NCBI GenBank assembly: GCA_950072225.1
Contig: CATMOP010000011.1
Coordinates: forward strand, 1-14,160
DNA from: an uncultured Nitrospina sp.
GTDB taxonomy: Bacteria > Nitrospinota > Nitrospinia > Nitrospinales > VA-1
Length of the DNA: 14,160 nucleotides
Direction of reading: 5' to 3'
A program made the translations under genes and the position numbers. This document shows positions 1 through 6,189 of the stretch, in pieces. The notes beneath the pieces are model-generated. The model had not been told where the DNA came from. It was given only the letters and a program-made list of their open reading frames with translations, and did not search any database. Position 1 is the first letter of the stretch, and every line of letters starts with the position of its first letter.

Positions 1-582
1 TTCATCCGTCAATTCGGTAGTTTCATCTTCCACTGAAAGCGGTTGTTCCAGAGCTTCCGCCGAAACCTCGTCATCCGAACTGGAAAACTCTCCCCCCTCC
101 GTTGAAAGTTTTTCGACCGCTTCCAATAACTCTTCCAGACTGGGTTCCTCTTCTTGGGGTTCCTCTTCCACCAAATCGGCTCCCGAGAGCATAACAGCCC
201 CTTCATCGCCGGAAGAGGTTTGCAACAAGCTTTTGACCATGGCAACAATATCATCTGACTTGAACGGTTTCGAGATATGGTTATCCGCACCACACTCTTG
301 GTAGCGCTGTTCATCAAACTCCTCAAAATCGCTGGCAAGAAGTAGAACCTTGATCGCGCTCGTTTCCGGAGATTCCTTAATTTTCGCGCTCAACTCAAAA
401 CCATCCAGACCCGGCATGTCCACATCGGCCAAAACTATATCAGGATTAAATTGTGAAATTCGGTCGAAAGCTTCCTGGCCATTTCCGATTCCTTCAACCT
501 CCACATCCTCAATTTCAAAAGCCATGGACACAATTTTTTGGATGGTAATGCTATCGTCAGCAACAAGAAGTCTAGATGTCAT
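1..582 (-). CDS. Response regulator, receiver domain plus acidic tail (3' end cut by window edge)
   Basis: Reading leftwards from the ATG at 582-580, an open frame of 194 codons runs to base 1 with no stop, so the gene continues outside the window. Residues 1-120 form a CheY-like receiver domain: acidic pair D9-D10, phospho-acceptor D53 in LADVDMPGLDGFEL, and the conserved lysine K105 in SKPF. Counting from CheY spacing, the usual Thr/Ser switch position is A83, followed by S84. From about residue 125 the sequence is very Glu-rich with few hydrophobic residues (for example VEEEPQEEEPSLEELLEAVE), which looks like a flexible acidic linker to a further domain not seen here. A GAGGG stretch lies about 9 bases before the ATG. 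The output domain and partner kinase cannot be judged from this window. Receiver assignment is firm; the specific role is unknown. Confidence 0.88.
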   Translation of the reverse strand, partial: MTSRLLVADDSITIQKIVSMAFEIEDVEVEGIGNGQEAFDRISQFNPDIVLADVDMPGLDGFELSAKIKESPETSAIKVLLLASDFEEFDEQRYQECGADNHISKPFKSDDIVAMVKSLLQTSSGDEGAVMLSGADLVEEEPQEEEPSLEELLEAVEKLSTEGGEFSSSDDEVSAEALEQPLSVEDETTELTDE

Positions 583-628
583 GAAACTCAACCCTCAGGG
601 ATTTTGAAAAGAACTTCAAAGATAGGAC

Positions 629-880
629 CCACTCCCGTGGCTGCTAGCCACAGGGGCAACTGGCAGGGGCTCTTTCTGCCGAGATAACCCTTTGCTAGCC
701 ACCCCTTTTAGCAGGGGAGACAGATAGCAGAAACCCGCCAAGCCGCCTATACTTCTTGCTCGTCAGCCCACTCCCCTGGGAGGGAACTGGCAAGAGTCCA
801 TTAAGCCTAGATGACCTTGTTAGCCAATAAAATACGCCCATTGGGTCCAGCGTCACGCTGGCGCCTAGTGGCCTAGTGGG
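629..880. repeat. Composite of degenerate intergenic repeat modules
   Basis: At least two diverged copies of one module are visible. The first has CCCACTCCCGTGG at 629 and GGCAACTGG at 655-663, followed by GGCTCTTTCTGCC and TTTGCTAGCC. The second has CCCACTCCCCTGG at 768, then GAACTGG, and ends in TTGTTAGCC. Between them is CAAGCCGCCTATACTT (739-754), which recurs exactly at 3822-3837. Near the end are GTCCAGCGTCACGCTGG (845-861), recurring at 10832-10848, and two overlapping copies of GCCTAGTGG (863-879), a motif also found at 3222, 3876 and 4015. No open frame or transposase is present, so this is a short non-autonomous repeat of the REP/MITE kind. The name of the family is unknown to me. 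Confidence 0.75.
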
Positions 881-988
881 GGAAAACCATTCAATCTCAA
901 CCAGTTAAGTATAACATAAAATATCAGGCCATAAAAAAAATTAGCCGCAAAACCTCATTCAAGCCTTAAAATCATCGATAAGATTTAG

Positions 989-1010
989 ATAGAGTGTATC
1001 CCCACTCTAT
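989..1010. other. Perfect 8-bp hairpin in the leader of the PHP/SH3 gene
   Basis: ATAGAGTG and CACTCTAT pair perfectly around a 6-base loop, followed on the plus strand by GTTTTAATAT. It lies 55 bases before the start codon at 1066. It could be a leader hairpin, a weak terminator or a dyad operator. The T-run is too short and broken for a confident terminator call. Confidence 0.35.
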
Positions 1011-1050
1011 GTTTTAATATAGATGGTAACATTTTAAGTATCAGGTAGTT

Positions 1051-1055
1051 GGAGG
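1051..1055 (+). promoter_or_regulatory. Ribosome binding site supporting a TTG start
   Basis: GGAGG ends 10 bases before the TTG at 1066. There is no ATG until far inside the protein, and the signal peptide begins just after this TTG, so this site supports the non-ATG start. Confidence 0.6.
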
Positions 1056-1065
1056 TTTCCAGGCT

Positions 1066-3069
1066 TTGATTCATTTGCAATGGGTTTCCAATTCCATAAA
1101 AAAATTTGTATTGGGGTGCTGTGGCTGGTTGGCATTGCTGGGCGCCATCGGGGTTATCTCTCCCTCCAGCGCATTGGCCCTTTATATTCAAATTGATGGA
1201 GTCGCTGATATCAAAACAAACTTCAGCGAGGGGTGTTCATCCATCCAGGATATTGTCAACCAGGCAGAACGGCAGAAAATAGATGTAATCTTGTTTGCAG
1301 ACTATGCCCGAAACTCCATGGAATTCGGGATCGAACCTTTTGAAAGAATTTTTAAAAACATCATCTCCGGACCTTCGGTGCTCAACCGGGGAGTGGGCGG
1401 ATATTTATCCGAAATCAAGGAAAACGACCGTCAATTTGAACGCACCTTATTGATCCCCGGTGTAGAAACCATCCCTTTTTATTTCTGGACCGGAAGCAAC
1501 TACGATAAAAACCTCACGGCCCATAACTGGGACAAACATTTGCTGGTTTTTGGAATGGATGCCGCTCAGGATTTTGAGCAATTGCCCCTGCCCAACAGCA
1601 ATTTCTCAAAAAAATATACCCACGAGCTTCTCAACAATTTCATAATCATTGGGTTCATTTTTATGGTGACGGTAGGGGCCGTCTACAAAGGTTATTACCG
1701 GAAAATCGCCGTGCCCCTTATGTTGTTCTTTGCCTTGCTGACCCTGAACAACCACCCGTTTCAAAGTTCGCCTTTCGATCCTTATCATGGGGACCGGGGC
1801 ATGGAGCCTTATCAAAATTTAATAGATTTCGCCACCTCTAAAGGCGCGTTGGTTTTCTGGAACCATATGGAAACCGATTCCGGTATCAATCAGAAAGGTA
1901 CCACCGTCCTGGAAACACTGCCCTATCCGGATGACCTGTTAAAAACGCGAAACTATACCGGGTTCCAAGCCGTAGGCGACAACCCCATCCGTCAAACCGA
2001 TCCGGGCCAGCAGTGGGATCAGGTACTTATGGAATACCTGAATGGAAAACGGGAACACCCGGTTTGGGGTTTTGGCGGAAATGATTATTTTTGCGAAGAA
2101 CAAAAGGGGGATCGGCTGGGTTCCGTTCGCACCATTTTTCTCGTGCGCGAAAGGAACAATGACACCGTACTCGATGCCATGAAAAACGGAAGAATGTACG
2201 CCGTCCGCCAATCTGATGCAAACCGGCTTTCTCTTGATGAGTTTGTGGTCGAAGACCAAGAAGCCGGCAAGCAGGTAACGATGGGACAGGAACTGGTTGC
2301 GACAGACTTCCCCGCTATCAAACTGAAACTTCGCTCTGTGCTGGGGGGGAACAAGACCGCTCAGATTCAGATCATCCGCAACGGATCCCTTGTAAAAGTA
2401 GAAACTGTATCACTACCTTATGAATTGACTTGGCGGGATGTCGGGGTAGACAGAAAGGAACCCGTTTATTACCGAGTCAAGGCACAGGTTTCCCCTACGG
2501 ACCACTTGGTTTCTAATCCTATTTTTGTAAAATTTGCGGGCGATGTAGAGATGGATGTGGCTACGGCCCCCGGCCCTTCTCCATCCCCTGCTGAAAATTT
2601 TATGAAAAAACCGGTCATGCCAGCGGCTCCTTCAGTTTCTCAACCTGAAGCACCCCAGGTTGCGTCTCTTTCAGGGGTTCCATCTCCTACCCCGCCTGCT
2701 CTCTCAATGCCGACTCCATCGCAACCAAAACAGACCCCAACACCGGCTCCCATTCCACAACCTAGCATGACCGAGCCCCCCCAAGTCGAAATGGCTATGG
2801 AAGAATCTGCCCCGGAAAAACTGCCTATGGCCGAGTCGCCTCCGGGGAAAAACTTGATGGTCATGACCAATGGAGTGGGTCTAAAAAAAGGACCGGGAAC
2901 GATTTTTTCAAACATCACCAAGCTACGCAAGGGCGAAGAGGTGCGTTTCGTGAGAAGAACCAATATCGAGTTCAATAACAGGAACTGGCTGGTGGTCAAA
3001 TATAAAAACCGCTCCGGCTACATCTGGGAAGGCGTCGTCAAATGGGCGGAAAACTCCGCAGGTAATTAG
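1066..3069 (+). CDS. Exported membrane protein: degenerate PHP-like fold with C-terminal SH3b domain
   Basis: This 667-residue protein starts at a TTG with GGAGG 10 bases upstream. Residues 12-38 form a signal peptide or anchor (KKFVLGCCGWLALLGAIGVI), with a plausible cleavage after SSALA. Residues 40-330 follow the plan of a PHP phosphoesterase: IDVILFADY (72-80) for the second strand, PGVET (131-135), and GALVFWNH (260-267). However, the first metal motif, normally HxHTxxSDG, reads ADIKTNFSEG (47-56), and the usual TDH reads ADY, so most metal ligands are missing. Residues 192-227 hold two short hydrophobic segments, likely a membrane hairpin inside the PHP region. An Ig-like section follows, then a Pro-rich linker (about 500-590) and a bacterial SH3b domain (about 598-663, GVGLKKGPG to GYIWEGVVKW). 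The SH3b domain suggests binding to peptidoglycan or peptide in the envelope. Catalysis is doubtful and the role unknown. Confidence 0.8.
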   Translation: MIHLQWVSNSIKKFVLGCCGWLALLGAIGVISPSSALALYIQIDGVADIKTNFSEGCSSIQDIVNQAERQKIDVILFADYARNSMEFGIEPFERIFKNIISGPSVLNRGVGGYLSEIKENDRQFERTLLIPGVETIPFYFWTGSNYDKNLTAHNWDKHLLVFGMDAAQDFEQLPLPNSNFSKKYTHELLNNFIIIGFIFMVTVGAVYKGYYRKIAVPLMLFFALLTLNNHPFQSSPFDPYHGDRGMEPYQNLIDFATSKGALVFWNHMETDSGINQKGTTVLETLPYPDDLLKTRNYTGFQAVGDNPIRQTDPGQQWDQVLMEYLNGKREHPVWGFGGNDYFCEEQKGDRLGSVRTIFLVRERNNDTVLDAMKNGRMYAVRQSDANRLSLDEFVVEDQEAGKQVTMGQELVATDFPAIKLKLRSVLGGNKTAQIQIIRNGSLVKVETVSLPYELTWRDVGVDRKEPVYYRVKAQVSPTDHLVSNPIFVKFAGDVEMDVATAPGPSPSPAENFMKKPVMPAAPSVSQPEAPQVASLSGVPSPTPPALSMPTPSQPKQTPTPAPIPQPSMTEPPQVEMAMEESAPEKLPMAESPPGKNLMVMTNGVGLKKGPGTIFSNITKLRKGEEVRFVRRTNIEFNNRNWLVVKYKNRSGYIWEGVVKWAENSAGN

Positions 3070-3223
3070 CAATAGTTTTTTACCCCTGCACCCCATTCGG
3101 GGCATGCGTGATGTCCTCTTCATAAACCTTCATGCCCTGCAAGGGTAAAGGCAAAGGAAGAGGATATAACTAGGGCACGAAGTCTAAGGAACAATATCAC
3201 CGCCACCGGCGGCTCGCCGATGC
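3070..3223. other. Spacer between convergent genes, mostly hairpin-forming repeat
   Basis: The plus-strand PHP/SH3 gene and the minus-strand methyltransferase end towards each other here. A small CCCC-ATTC-GGGG hairpin lies at 3091-3102, and a longer imperfect hairpin at 3111-3167. Either might stop transcription in both directions, but neither is followed by a clear T-run. Confidence 0.5.
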
Positions 3224-3230
3224 CTAGTGG
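3108..3230. repeat. Inverted and direct copies of a GGGCATGAAGG repeat module
   Basis: Bases 3108-3139 are, on the minus strand, a copy of the module seen on the plus strand at 3970-3999 (CAGGGCATGAAGG, then GAAGAG and ATCAC). A plus-strand partial copy is at about 3150-3170 (GGCAAAGGAAGAGGATATAA), and another at 3173-3200 (GGGCACGAAGTCTAAGGAA, then ATATCAC). The inverted pair folds into a long hairpin: ATGTCCTCTTC (3111-3121) pairs with GAAGAGGATAT (3157-3167) with one G-T pair, and CCCT-GCA-AGGG forms the tip. The block ends in GCCTAGTGG (3222-3230), inside which lies the stop codon of the methyltransferase. Confidence 0.7.
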
Positions 3231-3769
3231 TAGGTGTTTATTTTGGTGCCTTTGTCTAGTTGGTAGAGGAACAGGGTTTTATCTTCGCTGACCTTATCCG
3301 GGGTCATGCCGCGCAGGCAGAACCGGTACGACACGATACGCACAGACGGTTTCAATTTCTTTAATATTTCCGGGAACAACCGGTCCATCGCCTGATGGGT
3401 CAGGTAAAGATAAAGCACATCCGCTGAACCCGGATCAAAATCAAACATATTTCCCCGAACGATTTGTACCCGGTCACTGACCCCATTAATTCGGGCAAGC
3501 AGGCGGGCTATTACAACTTTTATAGGATCAATCTCCACACCGATTGCTCGGGTGAAAAATTCTTTCGCCGAAGTAATCAGCACCCTGCCCTCCCCGCAAC
3601 CGAGGTCGCAGATGGTTTCTCCCGGCCGGATATTAGCAAATCGCAAAATCCGCCGGATAGTTCCAGGCAATAGAGGATGCCAGGGAGCCCCGAAAAAAAT
3701 TGGCAAAATCACCATCGCCGCTAGGACCAGCAATGCGCAAATCAGAAGTATTTCGTGAAATTCAAACAT
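3224..3769 (-). CDS. Membrane-anchored class I SAM methyltransferase, FAM173/ATPSCKMT-like
   Basis: This 181-residue protein has an N-terminal transmembrane segment (about 6-26, EILLICALLVLAAMVILPIF) followed by GAPWHPLLP. The SAM-binding core follows: DLGCGEGR (55-62, motif I) and GVEIDP (77-82, with the acidic residue after strand 2), then RGNMFDF and YLYLTHQAMDRLFP. The layout of a single membrane helix, a W/PxP motif, a small Rossmann methyltransferase and a late RIVSYRF segment resembles the FAM173/ATPSCKMT family, which methylates lysine on membrane proteins such as the ATP synthase c subunit. The bacterial substrate is unknown, and this link is by remembered pattern. The start ATG has only a weak upstream GAGAA. 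The stop TAG and terminal His lie inside the GCCTAGTGG repeat module. The gene is separated from the ABC-F gene upstream by about 250 bases of repeats. Confidence 0.82.
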   Translation of the reverse strand: MFEFHEILLICALLVLAAMVILPIFFGAPWHPLLPGTIRRILRFANIRPGETICDLGCGEGRVLITSAKEFFTRAIGVEIDPIKVVIARLLARINGVSDRVQIVRGNMFDFDPGSADVLYLYLTHQAMDRLFPEILKKLKPSVRIVSYRFCLRGMTPDKVSEDKTLFLYQLDKGTKINTYH

Positions 3770-3810
3770 GTTTTTTATAAGGTTCTCTAATTATTCGATA
3801 ATTTAGCCTC

Positions 3811-4024
3811 AGGCGGCTCGTCAAGCCGCCTATACTTATTTCTCGCCGGATTAAGTTATTGCTCGTTGGCCCCACGCCTAGTGGCCCCCTAGCAGGAGAG
3901 GCAACTGGGCAAGGGCTTGATTGAGCCGAGAGCATTGTTGCTAGCCAGTGGATGCGATTGTAACCTTTCAGGGCATGAAGGCTAAGGAAGAGATATCACG
4001 CACACTGGCCCCACGCCTAGTGGG
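3811..4024. repeat. Composite repeat block between the methyltransferase and ABC-F genes
   Basis: Modules in order: a GGCGGCT-CGTCA-AGCCGCC hairpin (3812-3830) running into CAAGCCGCCTATACTT (3822-3837, also at 739-754); TTCTCG to GTTGGCCCC; TGGCCCCACGCCTAGTGG (3867-3884); GAGGCAACTGGGCAAGGGCT and GCCGAGAG to TTGCTAGCC, ending about 3941; CAGGGCATGAAGGCTAAGG to ATATCAC (3969-3999); and a second exact copy of TGGCCCCACGCCTAGTGG (4006-4023). This last copy holds the ABC-F stop codon. These modules fill most of the spacer 3770-4016. No promoter for the methyltransferase stood out. Confidence 0.75.
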
Positions 4025-6068
4025 GTTTCTCAAATTGTTCTACCGCGACTGTCAACTCGTCCCATTCCTGCATCAGGAATTTTTCCTCAACTTTAAGGGT
4101 ATTTTGTTGGTCCAGAGTTTCCATCAACCGGATTTTCTGGTCCGCCTCGTAAATACTGGCATCGGCAAGCCGCGTTTGCAGGGCCTCCTTGGTTTGCATT
4201 AAAACCTCCAAACGGGACTCCACTTCCGCCAATCGTATTTGCAGGGGTTTTAGATTTTTATAACGCTCGTTTCGTTCTTCCGCTTCCTTTCTTTTCCTCT
4301 CCTTGTTCAACTTCGAGGAAGAAGGGTCCTTGGGCGAGCCCGAAGAAGGCTCAACATCCTGAACCTCTTTGGATTTCGCCCATTCATAATCACTGTAATT
4401 GCCGGGATAATCTTTGACCGTCCCTCCCTCCACCTCCCACACCCGGTTGATAAAACCATCGAGGAAAAACCGGTCATGAGAAATGATCACCAGACCGCCT
4501 TCATAATCAGAAAGAACTGCCGCCAAATGTTCCCGGGACCGCATATCCAGATGGTTTGTCGGTTCGTCAAACAAGACCAGCGACGGAGGACCTCCGCTGG
4601 CAACTGGCAATGGCTTTTTACTGCCAGCAACCGTTCTTCTCGACTTAACAAGTCCTTGCTCATTGCCGCCACGGCTAGTGGACGGTTTTTCATTTCCGGA
4701 CTTACTCTTCTCCGGCCCAGTACCACCACACAGCATTCGCGCTAAAGCCAGGCGGGAGCGTTCTCCACCTGAAAGGACGGAGACTTTCTTCTCAACATCC
4801 TCCCCGGTGAATAAAAACGCCCCTAGAATATTTCGCTTTGCAGTGAGCAGGAGTCCTGGCGCGGTCTCTTCCAGGGATTGAAAAACCGTATGGTTAAAGT
4901 TAAGCGTCTCGCCCTGGTGCTGGGCAAAGTAGGACCGCGACACATTCGCTCCGAGTTTAACCTCCCCTTCATCCGGCTGAAGAGCACCTGCCATCAGTTT
5001 CAGCAGAGTGGATTTGCCCGCACCGTTCTCCCCTACCAGAGCCACTTTCCAGCCCCTTTCAAGGTTAGTGGAAAAATTTTCATAAACCTTGAGGGCTCCA
5101 TAACTTTTAGAGACCCCATTCATCTCCAAAACATGTCGCCCTGTTCTCGCTGGTTGGGGAAAACGAAAGTGAATGGCTTTTGTACCCTGGGTGGTTTGCA
5201 CCCGCTCCATTTTTTCCAGCATTTTTATTCGGCTTTGCACCTGGGTGGCCTTGGTATTTTTGGCGCGAAACCTTTCTATAAACCGTTCCACCTCGGCAAT
5301 TTTGCGGCCTTGGTTAGCGGCCTGGGACTCAAGCAACGCCTCCCTCTCTTGCTTCTGTTTTTCGTAGTCATCATAATTTCCGGTATAAACCGAAAGTACT
5401 CCGCGATCCAACTCAATGATGCGACTTGCCAAAGAATTTAAAAACCTGCGGTCATGGGAAATGAGCAGGACACTGCCCTCATAAGATTTCAGGAACGATT
5501 CCAGCCAAACCACGGATTTTAAATCCAGATGGTTTGACGGCTCATCCAGCAACAAGACATCCGGGCTCTGCAATAACAAGCGCGAAAGCTCACACCGCAT
5601 TCGCCAGCCGCCGGATAACTGGTCGAGAGGTTGGTCCCACTTTTCCGATCTGATTCCCAGTCCTCGAAGGATGGTTTTTGCCCTGGCCTCCCGGTCATAG
5701 CCTCCCAAGCGTTCAAACTCGTGTTGCAGGTCTCCGTATCTGTCATGATAAGTCTGGTCAGATTGCAACCGCTCCATTTCTGTTTTCACCTTAAGGAAAT
5801 GTGGGTCGCCAAGCACCACCCTTTCGAGAACGGTTTCACTCCCCCCTTCCAGTTCCTGTTCCAGCAAACCAAAACGCAGGCCTTTCCTGAGACTCACCTT
5901 ACCCGAGTCCGGCACAGTTTTTCCTGTTATCACTTTAAAGAGAGTGGTCTTGCCGGTGCCGTTTTCCCCCACCAGCCCCACCTTTTCCCTTGGGCGAAGG
6001 TGGAAGCTGACATCCCCAAAAAGCACCTTGGAACCAAATTGTAAATTTACTTTCTCAATAAATATCAC
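4017..6068 (-). CDS. ABC-F family ATPase (ribosome-associated translation factor) with inserted loop
   Basis: Two ABC nucleotide-binding domains with no membrane segments identify a soluble ABC-F protein of the YheS/YdiF/Uup kind. ABC-F proteins act at the ribosomal E site. Numbering from the GTG at 6068: Walker A GENGTGKT (35-42), LSGG (151-154), Walker B LLLDEPSNHLD (172-182), a charged linker arm (about 225-305), second Walker A GENGAGKS (346-353), LSGGERSRLALARML (432-446), second Walker B LVLFDEPTNHLD (497-508), and a C-terminal coiled coil (about 580-680). Both catalytic glutamates are present. Between ARML and LVLFDEP there are 50 residues (447-496) where relatives have about 6-8; this insert is rich in Lys, Gly, Ser and Pro and is encoded by a repeat copy. 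I chose the GTG start because GAGGG precedes it by 6 bases; the alternative TTG at 6086 has no RBS. The last codon CAC and the TAG stop fall in a repeat. Confidence 0.93.
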   Translation of the reverse strand: MIFIEKVNLQFGSKVLFGDVSFHLRPREKVGLVGENGTGKTTLFKVITGKTVPDSGKVSLRKGLRFGLLEQELEGGSETVLERVVLGDPHFLKVKTEMERLQSDQTYHDRYGDLQHEFERLGGYDREARAKTILRGLGIRSEKWDQPLDQLSGGWRMRCELSRLLLQSPDVLLLDEPSNHLDLKSVVWLESFLKSYEGSVLLISHDRRFLNSLASRIIELDRGVLSVYTGNYDDYEKQKQEREALLESQAANQGRKIAEVERFIERFRAKNTKATQVQSRIKMLEKMERVQTTQGTKAIHFRFPQPARTGRHVLEMNGVSKSYGALKVYENFSTNLERGWKVALVGENGAGKSTLLKLMAGALQPDEGEVKLGANVSRSYFAQHQGETLNFNHTVFQSLEETAPGLLLTAKRNILGAFLFTGEDVEKKVSVLSGGERSRLALARMLCGGTGPEKSKSGNEKPSTSRGGNEQGLVKSRRTVAGSKKPLPVASGGPPSLVLFDEPTNHLDMRSREHLAAVLSDYEGGLVIISHDRFFLDGFINRVWEVEGGTVKDYPGNYSDYEWAKSKEVQDVEPSSGSPKDPSSSKLNKERKRKEAEERNERYKNLKPLQIRLAEVESRLEVLMQTKEALQTRLADASIYEADQKIRLMETLDQQNTLKVEEKFLMQEWDELTVAVEQFEKPH
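4590..4683. repeat. Copy of the intergenic repeat, in frame inside the ABC-F gene
   Basis: On the plus strand this stretch reads CCGCTGGCAACTGGCAATGG, then CTTTTTACTGCC, then TTCTCG, TTGCTCATTG and CCACGGCTAGTGG. The core 4599-4665 runs collinear with the intergenic copy at 10763-10830, starting GGCAACTGG and ending in the identical TTGCTCATTG. Bases from TTCTCG to CTAGTGG align without gaps to 3840-3884 at 34 of 45 positions by hand count. It is translated on the minus strand as PSTSRGGNEQGLVKSRRTVA and onward to PLPVASGG, without a stop codon. Confidence 0.75.
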
Positions 6069-6158
6069 GAGGTGCCCTCGAGGCAATAAGTGTTCTTATA
6101 CTAACCATGGACAATATGCTTTTTAATTAATGTCTATTTGCTCTCTCAACAAATATCA
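6045..6158 (-). repeat. Partial direct duplication of the ABC-F gene start
   Basis: On the minus strand, TGATATTTATTGAGAAAG at 6067-6050 (the first codons of the ABC-F gene) is echoed 91 bases upstream by TGATATTTGTTGAGAGAG at 6158-6141. Over the 23 bases 6045-6067 and 6136-6158, 20 match. The upstream copy would read MIFVERANRH from a TTG before a TAA stop, like the real MIFIEKVN, but it has no RBS. It looks like the remnant of a duplication. Confidence 0.45.
6075..6079 (-). promoter_or_regulatory. Ribosome binding site deciding the ABC-F start
   Basis: GAGGG on the minus strand lies 6 bases before the GTG at 6068-6066. This places the ABC-F start at GTG (MIFIEKVNL), the usual N-terminus for the family, and not at the TTG 18 bases further upstream. 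Confidence 0.6.
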
Positions 6159-6189
6159 AAAGTCGAAGGTTCTTTTTGGAAAATTGAAT

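Larger units (their letters stand above)
583..1065. other. Long spacer between divergent genes, rich in repeats
   Basis: This stretch separates the leftward response regulator from the rightward PHP/SH3 gene. Bases 629-880 are composed of the repeat modules described separately. Bases 885-1050 are AT-rich and should hold the promoter of the downstream gene, but I found no convincing -35/-10 pair. A perfect 8-bp hairpin sits at 989-1010. I found no coding frame with an RBS or protein-like composition here. Confidence 0.6.

Noticed and set aside
9..338. Minus-strand open frame of 109 codons
   Set aside because: It is a shifted frame of the response-regulator gene; its product is rich in Arg, Trp and Lys with no domain pattern.
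350..607. Plus-strand open frame of 85 codons
   Set aside because: It lies opposite the receiver domain, whose minus-strand translation shows clear CheY motifs. The plus-strand peptide has no recognisable motif.
629..880. CRISPR array
   Set aside because: The repeats are degenerate, unevenly spaced, vary in order and have no regular spacers; there are no cas genes.
3812..3830. Intrinsic terminator (GGCGGCT/AGCCGCC hairpin)
   Set aside because: The stem is good, but no T-run follows on either strand, and the sequence is part of the repeat family, so I list it only as repeat structure.
4581..4730. Frameshift or pseudogene in the ABC-F gene
   Set aside because: The frame is open throughout the insertion, and all ABC motifs on both sides are intact, so the gene appears functional.
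4878..5441. Plus-strand open frame of 187 codons within the ABC-F gene
   Set aside because: It is antisense to the conserved ABC domains and has no RBS or family features.
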